Assembly: GCF_001929375.1 (NCBI RefSeq)
Contig: NZ_MSGO01000030.1
Location: 1-64,000 of the forward strand
Direction of reading: 5' to 3'
Length of the DNA stretch: 64,000 nt
From: Actinomyces oris
GTDB lineage: Bacteria > Actinomycetota > Actinomycetes > Actinomycetales > Actinomycetaceae
Below the pieces are notes generated by a model. That model worked only from the letters and a program-made list of their open reading frames with translations. It had not been told where the DNA came from and made no database searches. Below are positions 28,007 to 36,679 of the stretch, piece after piece (the first letter of the stretch is position 1; each line of letters begins with the position of its first letter). The translations under genes and the position numbers were made by a program.

Positions 28007-29152
28007 TCATCGAGAACCGCCTCCCGTCTGGCCCCGGGCCTCGGCGAGCTCCAGGACGGCGCGGGCGGTGGCGTCGTCGACGATGAGATCGGTGGCGGTC
28101 CGGGCGCGCAGCGCGGCCAGCAGGGCGCGGGCCTTGCCGGTCCCCGCGGCCACGCACAGGCGGCGCGGGATCCGGGCGAGCTGGGCGGGAGTCGGGCCGG
28201 TTGCCCGGGCGTTGAGGGTGACGTCGCGCCAGGAGCCGTCGGCGCGCAGCAGGACGGTGCACACGTCCCCCACCACGTTCTGGCGGCGCAGGACGGCCTG
28301 CTCCCGGGCGGTGAGGTGACCACCCTCATAGACCTGGGAGGGCAGGGCCCCGTTGAGGGCATCGAGGGCGCCGACGCCGAAGACGGCCAGGCTCGCGCGC
28401 CGCGCCACCGACAGGACCCGCTTGACCGAGCGCTCCGACCACATGGCCTCTCGGGTGGCCACATGGTCGAAGAAGGCCGGCACCGGAAAGGAGATCGTGC
28501 GCGCCCCCAGCGACAGGCGCATCTGGGAGAGCACCTCGCCGGCGCTGGGCCCCTCACGCATGGGATCCGAGGCGCCGTTGAGCTGGACGACGGTCAGCCC
28601 CGGAACGGGCCGTGAGGGCAGGGCGGCGCTGACCTCCGACATGGTGGTGCCCCAGGCGACGCCGACGACGACGCCTCCTGCGCCGACGTCCCGGCCCTCC
28701 CCGCCGACCCCGCCGCGGTTCTCGTCCTCGGAGCCACCCGGGTCAGGTGCACCGGCTCCTTCGGCCCCGTCCTGCTCGGCCAGGGCCCCGACGAGGTCGA
28801 CCATGTGCGCGGCGGCGACAGAGGCGACCTGCTGGAGGCGGTGGATCTCCGTGGTGCCCTCGCGCACCGGGACGATATGCGTGCGGACCCCGAAGACCTG
28901 CGCCATCCGCCCCTCCAGGGAGCCTGCGCCACCGGGCTGGACCAGGCTGACCCGCACGACGCCCTCCTGGCGGGCACGCGCCAGAAGCCGGGAGACGGTC
29001 GAGCGCGACACCCCCAGGTGGTGGGCGATCACCTCCATCGTCTCGCCCTGGACGTAGTACATGGAGGCCGCCTCATAGGCGCGCAGGAGACCACCGGGGT
29101 CGGCGGTACTCGCCGCGCTCCCGGCGGCGTCATCAGCGGTTCTGCCAGTCAC
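28007..29152 (-). CDS. SorC/DeoR-type sugar-binding transcriptional regulator, likely controlling glp genes
   Basis: The 381-residue regulator has an N-terminal HTH (AAHHLGVSRSTVSRLL-like sequence at about residues 40-60). A SorC effector domain follows (GVAWGTTMSEVSAALP; VPAFFDHVATREAM; FGVGALDALNGALPSQVYEGG) that usually binds a phosphorylated sugar or polyol. A Gly/Glu-rich insertion of about 35 residues interrupts the effector domain near residue 135. It is divergent from glpD-glpF-glpK, suggesting control by glycerol-3-phosphate or DHAP; this is inference from position. The GTG start follows AGGAGG. A palindrome TGCAC-ATTA-GTGCA at 29313-29326 in the shared upstream region could be its operator. 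Confidence 0.85.
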   Translation of the reverse strand: MTGRTADDAAGSAASTADPGGLLRAYEAASMYYVQGETMEVIAHHLGVSRSTVSRLLARARQEGVVRVSLVQPGGAGSLEGRMAQVFGVRTHIVPVREGTTEIHRLQQVASVAAAHMVDLVGALAEQDGAEGAGAPDPGGSEDENRGGVGGEGRDVGAGGVVVGVAWGTTMSEVSAALPSRPVPGLTVVQLNGASDPMREGPSAGEVLSQMRLSLGARTISFPVPAFFDHVATREAMWSERSVKRVLSVARRASLAVFGVGALDALNGALPSQVYEGGHLTAREQAVLRRQNVVGDVCTVLLRADGSWRDVTLNARATGPTPAQLARIPRRLCVAAGTGKARALLAALRARTATDLIVDDATARAVLELAEARGQTGGGSR

Positions 29153-29528
29153 GTCATCCTCCTTCTCCTCCCGCCGACGACGGTGCCGTTCCGCACAGCC
29201 GTTCCGCACGGCGGGAGGGCACGAGCCTCCCGGGCACGACAGCAGACGTCCCGGCGAGAAGGACTGTACGCACAGGTAAGCGGACATTCTTGTGGATACC
29301 TCGAAAGCCGCCTGCACATTAGTGCACGTACCTTGCGCATTCTCCCACACGCGGCGGACAGTGGTGCTCGCCACCACAGACGGACCGTGCGAGCGCGACG
29401 GAACACGGCGGGCCCGGCACCGGCAGCCGGGACCCGACCCGCATCCGAGCCGGCACCCCGGTCAACGCCGACCGGTCCCGCACAGCCTCACCAGTTTCGA
29501 CCTCACGACACGTAGGAGCCCAGGAGCC
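29153..29528. other. Divergent regulatory region between sorC-type regulator and glpD
   Basis: This 376-nt gap has no supported gene. It holds the candidate operator at 29313-29326 and the ribosome sites of both flanking genes. I could not pick convincing -35/-10 pairs for glpD. Confidence 0.5.
29313..29326. promoter_or_regulatory. Candidate operator TGCACATTAGTGCA upstream of glpD
   Basis: Perfect 5-bp arms TGCAC/GTGCA around ATTA, near the middle of the divergent gap. It is a plausible site for the SorC-type regulator, but only one copy is seen. Confidence 0.4.
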
Positions 29529-31340
29529 ATGACCTCCACCCGCAAGCCCTCCTCCAAGAAGACCCCCTCCCGCAGCTCCGGCCCGGCTGGCCCCGCCGTC
29601 CCCTCCTACCCCGCCCCCATCCAGGACACCGCGCTCAACGCCGCCCAGCGCGAGCGCGCCCTGGAGGAGATGGCCTCGGCCGAGGGCCTGGACGTCCTCG
29701 TCGTCGGCGGAGGCGTCACCGGCGCCGGCATCGCCCTGGACGCGGCGGCCCGCGGCCTGCGCACCGGCATCGTGGAGATGGGCGACTGGGCCTCGGGCAC
29801 CTCCTCGTGGTCCTCCAAGCTCGTCCACGGCGGCCTGCGCTACCTCTACCAGCTCAACTTCGCCCTCGTGCACGAGGCCCTCACCGAGCGCGGCCGCCTG
29901 CTGAGCACCACCGCACCGCACCTGGTCAAGGCCCAGCCCTTCCTGTGGCCGCTCAAGCACCACTACGAGCGCTCCTACTCCGCCGTCGGCGTGGGCATGT
30001 ACGACGCCCTGGCCCTGGCCGGCTCCCGCGGCCGCAAGACCGTGCCGATCCAGCGCCACCTGGGCCGCAAGGGCACCTCCGCCCTGGCTCCCTCCCTGAA
30101 CACCAGCGGCCTGGCCGGCTCCATCCGCTTCTTCGACGCCCGGGTCGACGACGCCCGCCTGGTCATCGACCTGGTGCGCACCGCCGTCGGACTGGGGGCG
30201 CTGGCCGCCAACCGCACGAAGGTCACCGGTTTCCTCACCGACGAGCGCGGCCACGTCCACGGCGCCCGCGTCACCGACCTGGCCACCGGCACCGCCCACG
30301 AGATCCGGGCCAAGCGCACCATCAACGCCGCCGGCGTGTGGACCGAGGACGTCCAGGACCTGGCCACCGACGCGGGCGGCCTGAAGGTCCTGGCCTCCAA
30401 GGGCATCCACATCGTGGTCCCCAAGGAGGCCATCGACGCCGAGACCGGCGTCTTCCTGCGCACCGAGAAGTCCGTCCTGTTCATCATCCCCTGGCCCGAG
30501 TACTGGGTCATCGGCACCACCGACACCCCCTGGGACCTGGACGTCTCCAAGCCCGTGGCCACCGCCGCCGACGTCGACTACATCCTCGAGCACGCCAACT
30601 CCGTGCTGTCGCGGCCCATCACCCGCGACGACATCATCGGCGTCTACGCGGGCCTGCGCCCCTTGCTCCAGCCCAAGCTCAAGCCGGGTGCGCAGGCCGC
30701 CTCCACGAAGGTCTCCCGCGAGCACACGGTCACCCGGGTCGCCCCGGGGCTGACTGCCATCGCCGGCGGCAAGCTGACCACCTACCGGGTCATGGCCTCC
30801 GACGCCGTCGACCACGCCCTGGGCGAGGCCCTGTCCCACGCCCACCCCTGCGCCACGCAGGAGCTGCCCCTGGTGGGTGCGGCCGGCTACCACGCCCTGG
30901 CCAAGCGGGCCGGACGGATCGCCGGCGAGCGCGGCTGGACCCTGGAGCGGGTCACCCACCTGCTGGACCGCTACGGCGACGAGACCCCGGCCCTGCTGGA
31001 GGCCATCGACGCCGCCGGCCCCGAGGAGCGCCTGGGCGAGCCGCTGGCGGAGGCCCCCACCTACCTGCGCGCCGAGGTCGTCTGGGCCGTCACCCACGAG
31101 GGCGCCGAGAGCCTCGACGACGTCCTGCTGCGCCGGGTGCGCCTGGACCTCTCGCACCGCGACCGGGGCCTGGCCGCCGCCGACGAGATCCTGGCGATCA
31201 TGGCACCGCTGCTGAACTGGTCGGACAAGGACGTCGCCACCCAGAAGGAGGCCTACGCTCAGCGCGTGGCTCAGATCGCCGCGGCCGAGGCCGAGCTGAC
31301 CGACGCCGCCGCAGTGGCGCACATCACCGAGCCGATCTAG
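29529..31340 (+). CDS. glpD: Aerobic-type glycerol-3-phosphate dehydrogenase (GlpD)
   Basis: GlpD oxidises glycerol-3-phosphate to DHAP at the membrane, passing electrons from FAD to quinone. The 603-residue protein has the FAD-binding motif VLVVGGGVTGAGIALDAA (residues about 55-72), then SSWSSKLVHGGLRYLYQ, the mid-region GVYAGLRPLL and the FAD C-loop AIAGGKLTTYRVMA. A helical C-terminal domain resembling other GlpD proteins follows. The N-terminus carries about 45 extra, basic and Pro-rich residues. AGGAG stretches precede the ATG at 29529. It is first in glpD-glpF-glpK; two perfect hairpins separate it from glpF, so downstream genes may be expressed at a different level. Confidence 0.96.
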   Translation: MTSTRKPSSKKTPSRSSGPAGPAVPSYPAPIQDTALNAAQRERALEEMASAEGLDVLVVGGGVTGAGIALDAAARGLRTGIVEMGDWASGTSSWSSKLVHGGLRYLYQLNFALVHEALTERGRLLSTTAPHLVKAQPFLWPLKHHYERSYSAVGVGMYDALALAGSRGRKTVPIQRHLGRKGTSALAPSLNTSGLAGSIRFFDARVDDARLVIDLVRTAVGLGALAANRTKVTGFLTDERGHVHGARVTDLATGTAHEIRAKRTINAAGVWTEDVQDLATDAGGLKVLASKGIHIVVPKEAIDAETGVFLRTEKSVLFIIPWPEYWVIGTTDTPWDLDVSKPVATAADVDYILEHANSVLSRPITRDDIIGVYAGLRPLLQPKLKPGAQAASTKVSREHTVTRVAPGLTAIAGGKLTTYRVMASDAVDHALGEALSHAHPCATQELPLVGAAGYHALAKRAGRIAGERGWTLERVTHLLDRYGDETPALLEAIDAAGPEERLGEPLAEAPTYLRAEVVWAVTHEGAESLDDVLLRRVRLDLSHRDRGLAAADEILAIMAPLLNWSDKDVATQKEAYAQRVAQIAAAEAELTDAAAVAHITEPI

Positions 31341-31349
31341 TCTCCTGCT

Positions 31350-31382
31350 GGCCGAGCGGACCGCACCCGGTTCCGCTCGGCC
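31350..31382 (+). terminator. Hairpin 1 after glpD
   Basis: GGCCGAGCGGA and TCCGCTCGGCC form a perfect 11-bp stem with an 11-nt loop, 10 nt after the glpD stop. There is no T-tract, so it may be an attenuator or mRNA-stabilising stem. Confidence 0.55.
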
Positions 31383-31392
31383 CACGGGATCC

Positions 31393-31432
31393 CCGTGGTG
31401 CCCGCAGATTCCGGCGGAGGCGGGCACCACGG
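31393..31432 (+). terminator. Hairpin 2 between glpD and glpF
   Basis: CCGTGGTGCCCGC and GCGGGCACCACGG form a perfect 13-bp stem with a 14-nt loop immediately after hairpin 1. Two tandem stems in the 171-nt gap suggest separate control of glpFK. Confidence 0.55.
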
Positions 31433-31511
31433 CCACCCAACCACCGCCGACAAACCGGACCTCGCAGTCCTGAATGAACCCGCACACCGTCGTGCAGAAA
31501 GAGAGCCGCAC

Positions 31512-32252
31512 ATGTCTGCGAGCCTGACCCAGATCTTCGCCTCGGAGGCCTTCGGGACCTTCCTTCTCATCCTTCTGGGCTGCGGCGTCGTCGCCGGTGT
31601 CGCGCTGCCCGGATCCAAGGCCAAGGACGGCGGCTGGATCGTCATCACCATGGCCTGGGGCCTGGCGGTCTTCGTGGGCGTCTACGCCGCCTACAAGACC
31701 GGAGCGCACCTCAACCCGGCCGTCACCATCGGTCTGGCAGTCGCAGGACGGGACCTGGCCGAGGGGATCCCCGCCTCGGCGACCACCATCCTGGTTTACT
31801 TCGCCGCCCAGATGGTGGGCGCCATCCTGGGCGCCACCGCCGTGTGGCTGTCCTACAAGAAGCAGTTCGACCAGAAGGCCGACGCCGCCGCCAAGCTCGG
31901 AGTGTTCGCCACCGGCCCGGCGGTGCGCTCCTACGGGTGGAACGTCGTGACCGAGGCCGTGGGCACCTTCGTCCTGCTGGCCTGGATCATCGCCTCGGGC
32001 AAGACCCCCTCCGGCCTCGGCCCGCTGGCCGTGGCCCTGGTCATCGTCGTCATCGGTCTGAGCCTGGGCGGCCCCACCGGCTACGCCATCAACCCGGCCC
32101 GTGACCTGGGCCCGCGCATCGCACACGCCCTCCTGCCGATCCCCGGCAAGGGCGACTCGGACTGGGCCTACTCCTGGGTCCCGGTCGTCGGCCCCATCAT
32201 CGGCGCCGTCGCCGCTGGGCTCATCGTCCCCCACATCGCCGGACTGTTCTGA
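31512..32252 (+). CDS. glpF: Glycerol facilitator (aquaglyceroporin GlpF)
   Basis: This 246-residue, six-helix channel lets glycerol diffuse across the membrane. Both pore signature loops are present: HLNPAVTIG (residues about 67-75) and GYAINPARDLGPR (about 191-203). The Asp after NPAR is characteristic of glycerol-conducting rather than pure water channels. The ATG at 31512 follows an AGAAAGAGAG stretch as weak ribosome site. It sits between glpD and glpK, forming a complete import-phosphorylation-oxidation set for glycerol. Confidence 0.95.
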   Translation: MSASLTQIFASEAFGTFLLILLGCGVVAGVALPGSKAKDGGWIVITMAWGLAVFVGVYAAYKTGAHLNPAVTIGLAVAGRDLAEGIPASATTILVYFAAQMVGAILGATAVWLSYKKQFDQKADAAAKLGVFATGPAVRSYGWNVVTEAVGTFVLLAWIIASGKTPSGLGPLAVALVIVVIGLSLGGPTGYAINPARDLGPRIAHALLPIPGKGDSDWAYSWVPVVGPIIGAVAAGLIVPHIAGLF

Positions 32253-32342
32253 GCCCGCCAGCCCCTTGACCGCATCGACATCATCGCTGCCCAGCGCAGC
32301 TCTCACCACCGCCCCCTCACAACGAAGTGAAAGGACACTCCT

Positions 32343-33878
32343 TTGAGCCCCAACAGCACTGAGAAGAAGTACGTTCTGGCCATCGACCAGGGTACGACCT
32401 CCTCACGCGCCATCCTGTTCAACCACGACGGCGGGATCGTCGCCGTCGACCAGAAGGAGCACAAGCAGATCTTCCCGCGCGCCGGCTGGGTCGAGCACGA
32501 CGCGAACGAGATCTGGGACAACATCCGCTCCGTCGTCGGCGGGGTGCTGGTCAAGGCGCAGATCAACCGCCACGAGATCGCCTCGGTGGGCATCACCAAC
32601 CAGCGTGAGAGCACCGTCGTGTGGGACAAGAACACCGGCGAGCCCGTCTACAACGTCATCGTCTGGCAGGACACCCGCACCCAGAAGATCTGCGACCGAC
32701 TGGCCGGCGAGGACGGCCCGGACAAGTACAAGGACCGCGTCGGCCTGGGGCTGGCCACCTACTTCTCCGGTCCCAAGGTCGCCTGGATCCTGGAGAACGT
32801 CGCGGGTGCCCGCGAGCGCGCCGAGGCCGGCGACCTCCTCATGGGCACCATGGACACCTGGACGCTGTGGAACCTCACCGGCGGGGTCAACGGCGGTGTG
32901 CACGCAACCGACGTCACCAACGCCTCGCGCACGATGCTCATGAACATCGACACCCTGGACTGGAACCCGGAGATCTGCGCGGACATGGGCATCCCCATGT
33001 CCATGCTCCCCGAGATCCGCCCCTCCTCGGGCGTCTTCGGCTACGGACGCAAGAACGGTCTGCTGGTGGACACCCCCATCGGCGGCATCCTCGGCGACCA
33101 GCAGGCGGCCACCTTCGGGCAGGCCTGCTTCGAGAAGGGCCAGGCCAAGAACACCTACGGCACCGGCTGCTTCATGCTCATGAACACGGGCACCACCCCG
33201 GTGCGCAGTGAGAACGGGCTGCTGACCACCGTGTGCTACCAGATCGGGGACGAGCCGGCCGTCTACGCCCTGGAGGGCTCGATCGCGGTGGCCGGCTCGC
33301 TGGTGCAGTGGCTGCGCGACAACCTGGGCATCATCGCCGACTCCAAGGACATCGAGGCCCTGGCCTCCAGCGTCGAGGACAACGGCGGGGCCTACTTCGT
33401 GCCGGCCTTCTCCGGGCTGTTCGCCCCGCACTGGCGCCCTGACGCCCGCGGCGCCCTGGTGGGTCTGACCCGCTACGTCAACAAGGCGCACATCGCCCGG
33501 GCCGTGGAGGAGTCCACCGCCTACCAGACCCGTGAGGTCCTCGAGGCCATGAATGCCGACTCAGGGCACGCCCTCACCGAGCTCAAGGTCGACGGCGGCA
33601 TGACCCGTGACGAGCTGCTCATGCAGTTCCAGGCCGACCAGGTGGGTGTGCCCGTGGTGCGCCCGAAGGTCGCCGAGACCACGGCGCTGGGGGCCGCCTA
33701 CGCCTCCGGTATCGCGGTGGGCTTCTGGTCGGGCACCCAGGACGTCATCGACAACTGGGCCGAGGACAAGCGCTGGGAGCCGACCATGGAGGAGACCGAG
33801 CGCGAGCGGCTCTTCCGCAACTGGAACAAGGCCGTCCAGCGCACCCTGGACTGGGTCGACGAGGACGTCGTCGAGTAA
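32343..33878 (+). CDS. glpK: Glycerol kinase GlpK
   Basis: GlpK phosphorylates glycerol with ATP, trapping it as glycerol-3-phosphate. The 511-residue FGGY kinase begins with the phosphate-binding motif [15 protein letters not shown]. It carries the family signature regions [23 protein letters not shown] and [13 protein letters not shown], and the second signature is visible at [15 protein letters not shown]. The predicted start is TTG at 32343 (AAAGGA upstream); no ATG lies nearby before the conserved motif. It is the last gene of glpDFK and only 90 nt after glpF. A weak GGCAGC/GCTGCC stem (33920-33935) follows and could be its terminator. Confidence 0.96.
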   Translation: MSPNSTEKKYVLAIDQGTTSSRAILFNHDGGIVAVDQKEHKQIFPRAGWVEHDANEIWDNIRSVVGGVLVKAQINRHEIASVGITNQRESTVVWDKNTGEPVYNVIVWQDTRTQKICDRLAGEDGPDKYKDRVGLGLATYFSGPKVAWILENVAGARERAEAGDLLMGTMDTWTLWNLTGGVNGGVHATDVTNASRTMLMNIDTLDWNPEICADMGIPMSMLPEIRPSSGVFGYGRKNGLLVDTPIGGILGDQQAATFGQACFEKGQAKNTYGTGCFMLMNTGTTPVRSENGLLTTVCYQIGDEPAVYALEGSIAVAGSLVQWLRDNLGIIADSKDIEALASSVEDNGGAYFVPAFSGLFAPHWRPDARGALVGLTRYVNKAHIARAVEESTAYQTREVLEAMNADSGHALTELKVDGGMTRDELLMQFQADQVGVPVVRPKVAETTALGAAYASGIAVGFWSGTQDVIDNWAEDKRWEPTMEETERERLFRNWNKAVQRTLDWVDEDVVE

Positions 33879-34318
33879 CAACTGACAGACCGCGTAGCGT
33901 CCAGCAGCGCTCGGTCGGTGGCAGCGATGGCTGCCGCCGCCTGAGCGCCCAGCTCCCTGACGCCGCCGACGGGTCCCGACTCCTCCTCGGGCCCGCCAGC
34001 GGCGCCATTCACCATGTCTCGGACAGCTGATGCTCAGCATTTCCCGGTCGATGTGTCACGGATGGCGACTTTTACCCCGCGCAATGCTCATCTCTCCAGT
34101 GCCTCACGCGCATCAGTGCAGGTCAGCGCGGTTCCGCCGGGAAGAGGCTCTCAGATCCGAGCTGAAAAGTCTCCCGTTGTGACACAGCGACGGGTCTCAG
34201 AGGCTCGCCTAGTCCTCTCATACACTGTCGAGCCGCATGAATGGTCGGTAGATTCCAGGGTGGTGCTCCCCGGCCCGCCCCGGGGAGTCCTTCCCGTCCC
34301 CCTGCGAGGAGTCCCTGT
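33879..34318 (+). other. glpK-ATPase gap, no gene seen
   Basis: A 440-nt stretch without a supported coding region. It contains a small hairpin at 33920-33935 near the glpK end. TACACT (34221-34226) about 90 nt before the ATPase start is a possible -10 box without a clear -35. Confidence 0.45.
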
Positions 34319-36400
34319 ATGACGGCTCACCCACCCGCTGCCCATGTGTCCCCACCCGCCTCGGCCCCGTCGGCCTCGACACCGGCACTGCCCGTCGACG
34401 ACTCCGACGAGCTCTCCGGCACCGGCGCCCGCTCAGGTGCCCGCACGGGCGAGCGGATCCTCGAACGGATCGAGTGGGCCGACGTCGTGCGTATCGCGGC
34501 GGTGGGCCTGGCGGCGGTGGGCGCCTGGATCGCGGGAGCGGCCGGCACGCACGGTTGGGCGGTGGCCGCCGTCGGGGCGGTGGCGCTGGCGACGGGCTGC
34601 TGGCCGATCCTCGTCAAGGCCATCGGCGACCTGCGCGAGCGGCGCATGAGCATGGAGCTGTCGATGCTGCTGGCCATCGTGGCGGCCGCCGTCATCGGCG
34701 AGTGGGTGACAGCCCTGGCCGTGACCGTCTTCGCGCTGTGTGCCGAGGTCCTGGAGGACCTGTCCATGGATCGGGGGCGCGACGCCCTGACCGATCTCAT
34801 GTCCTTCCTGCCGCAGACCGCGCGGGTGGTGGGGGCTCCGGAGGCCTTCGACTCCACCGACTCCACTGAGTCCACTGAGTCCGCCGGGTCGTGGACGTCC
34901 TCCGGGGTCACTGAGGTTCCCCTGGACGAGGTGCGCCCGGGGCAGGTCATCGCCCTGAGCCCCGGGGGCCGGGTGCCGGTCGATGGCGTCGTGCGCACCG
35001 GCCGGGCCGACGTCGACCAGTCCCGAATCACCGGGGAGGCGCTGCCCGTGCAGGTCGGGCCGGGCGACCGGGTCCCGGCCGGCTCCATCACCCGCGGCGC
35101 CCTGGAGCTCGAGGTGGAGAGGGTCGGCGAGGAGTCCTCCTACGGGCGGATCGTGGCGGCGGTGCGCCACGCCCAGTCGTCGCGCGCTCCGGTCCAGCGC
35201 CTGGCCGACCGGCTGGCGGCCCGCATCGTCTACCTGGCGCTGGCGGCAGCCCTCGTCACCTTCCTGGCCACCCGGGACGTGCGCGCCACGATCTCGGTCA
35301 TCATCGTGGCCGGGGCCTGCGGGGTGGCCGCGGGCACTCCCCTGGCGGTCCTGGCGGCCATCGCCCGCGCCGCCCGCTGCGGGGCCTTCGTCAAGGACGG
35401 CACCCACCTCGAGCAGCTCTCCGCGGTGAACACGGTGGTGGTGGACAAGACCGGGACCCTCACCGTGGGAGCGCCCCGGGTCGTGAGCGTCCGCCCCACC
35501 GAGGCCGCCGCCGGGGAGAACGAGGTGCTGGCCCTGGCGGCTGCGGCGGAGTGGAACTCCGAGCACCCGATCGGCCGGGCCATCTACGCCGAGGCCGCCG
35601 TCCGCGACCTGACGGTGCCGATGCCCGGCGACGTCTCCTACTCCCCCGGAGCCGGCGTGAGCACCCACATCGAAGGACGCCGGATCACCGTGGGACGCTG
35701 CCGAGGGCAGGAGAACCAGCCGGAGCGGGACGCCGCCGACTGCGACGACGAGGCCGCCCTGAGCACCGAGTCCGACCCGGAGGCGCCGTCGGCCACCTCG
35801 GTGGTGGAGGTGCGGGCCGATGGGCAGCTCCTGGGCACCATCGCCCTGGCCGACAGGCTGCGTCAGGGGGCGGCCACCGCCGTGCGCGACCTGGGTGACA
35901 TGGGTCTGGAGGTCCTCATGCTCACCGGCGACTCGGCCGCCTCCGCACGTCACGTGGCCAGCCTGCTCGGCCTGACCGAGGAACAGGTGCGCGCCGACCT
36001 GCTGCCCACCGACAAGGAGGAGGTCATCGACTCGCTGCGCCGAGCGGGCAAGCGCGTGGCCATGGTGGGCGACGGCGTCAACGACGCCCCGGCCCTGGGC
36101 GCCGCCGACGTCGGCGTCGCCATGGGCACCGGCACGGACGTGGCCCGCGAGGCCGGGGACGTGGTGCTCGTGGGCTCAGCCCCGGCCGACCTGGTCGAGA
36201 CCGTGCGGGTGGCCCGCCGGGCCCGGGGCATCATCATGGTGAACTTCGTGGGCACGGTGGTGGTCGACGTCGTCGGTATGATCGCCGCCGGGCTGGGGCT
36301 GCTGGGGCCGGTGGCCGCGGCCCTCGTGCACGTCGTCTCCGAGTCCGCCTTCATCCTCAACTCGGCCCGACTGGTGCCCCGGCGCACCCGCAGGCGCTGA
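34319..36400 (+). CDS. P1B-type heavy-metal-translocating ATPase with atypical metal motif
   Basis: The 693-residue ATPase exports or imports a transition metal at ATP cost. Visible motifs: actuator ITGEALPV, phosphorylation site VVDKTGTLTVG, the P1B-specific SEHPIGRAI, and hinge MVGDGVNDAPALG. About six to eight transmembrane segments lie at 50-90, 100-140, 305-350 and the C-terminus. The canonical Cys-Pro-Cys of the metal-coordinating helix reads Ala-Cys-Gly (IIVAGACGVAAGTPLA), so the substrate may not be Cu or Zn. There is no N-terminal HMA domain; an acidic Ser/Thr repeat (DSTDSTESTESAG) sits in the actuator loop. GAGGAG lies 8 nt before the ATG. No metal regulator is adjacent. Confidence 0.9.
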   Translation: MTAHPPAAHVSPPASAPSASTPALPVDDSDELSGTGARSGARTGERILERIEWADVVRIAAVGLAAVGAWIAGAAGTHGWAVAAVGAVALATGCWPILVKAIGDLRERRMSMELSMLLAIVAAAVIGEWVTALAVTVFALCAEVLEDLSMDRGRDALTDLMSFLPQTARVVGAPEAFDSTDSTESTESAGSWTSSGVTEVPLDEVRPGQVIALSPGGRVPVDGVVRTGRADVDQSRITGEALPVQVGPGDRVPAGSITRGALELEVERVGEESSYGRIVAAVRHAQSSRAPVQRLADRLAARIVYLALAAALVTFLATRDVRATISVIIVAGACGVAAGTPLAVLAAIARAARCGAFVKDGTHLEQLSAVNTVVVDKTGTLTVGAPRVVSVRPTEAAAGENEVLALAAAAEWNSEHPIGRAIYAEAAVRDLTVPMPGDVSYSPGAGVSTHIEGRRITVGRCRGQENQPERDAADCDDEAALSTESDPEAPSATSVVEVRADGQLLGTIALADRLRQGAATAVRDLGDMGLEVLMLTGDSAASARHVASLLGLTEEQVRADLLPTDKEEVIDSLRRAGKRVAMVGDGVNDAPALGAADVGVAMGTGTDVAREAGDVVLVGSAPADLVETVRVARRARGIIMVNFVGTVVVDVVGMIAAGLGLLGPVAAALVHVVSESAFILNSARLVPRRTRRR

Positions 36401-36679
36401 GCCGGCCGACCACCGACGCGAACCACGACGCCGGCTCCTCGTGCGCCCGTCCCGGAGCGCCATGACGCTCCGGGCTGCTCCGAGCGTCACACCGCACCAC
36501 CCCTACTTTCCCCCGAAAGGCCGCGCGAGAACGGCACGCGGTCGTCTCATATGGTGCACAAGTCACCGTCTCCATGGCATGATCATTGGGCCTTAGTACC
36601 CAGGACGCAGCAGCGCGGCTGCCAGCGCAGCCCCGCTGACGACCTGGACGCCCCCATCAGTACTCACAGTGGAGTAGCC

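Noticed and set aside
29319-32309. 996-codon open frame on the minus strand across glpD and glpF
   Set aside because: It is a GC-rich antisense shadow: low-complexity Gly/Gln/Asp/His sequence, no domains, and it lies opposite clear glpD and glpF genes.
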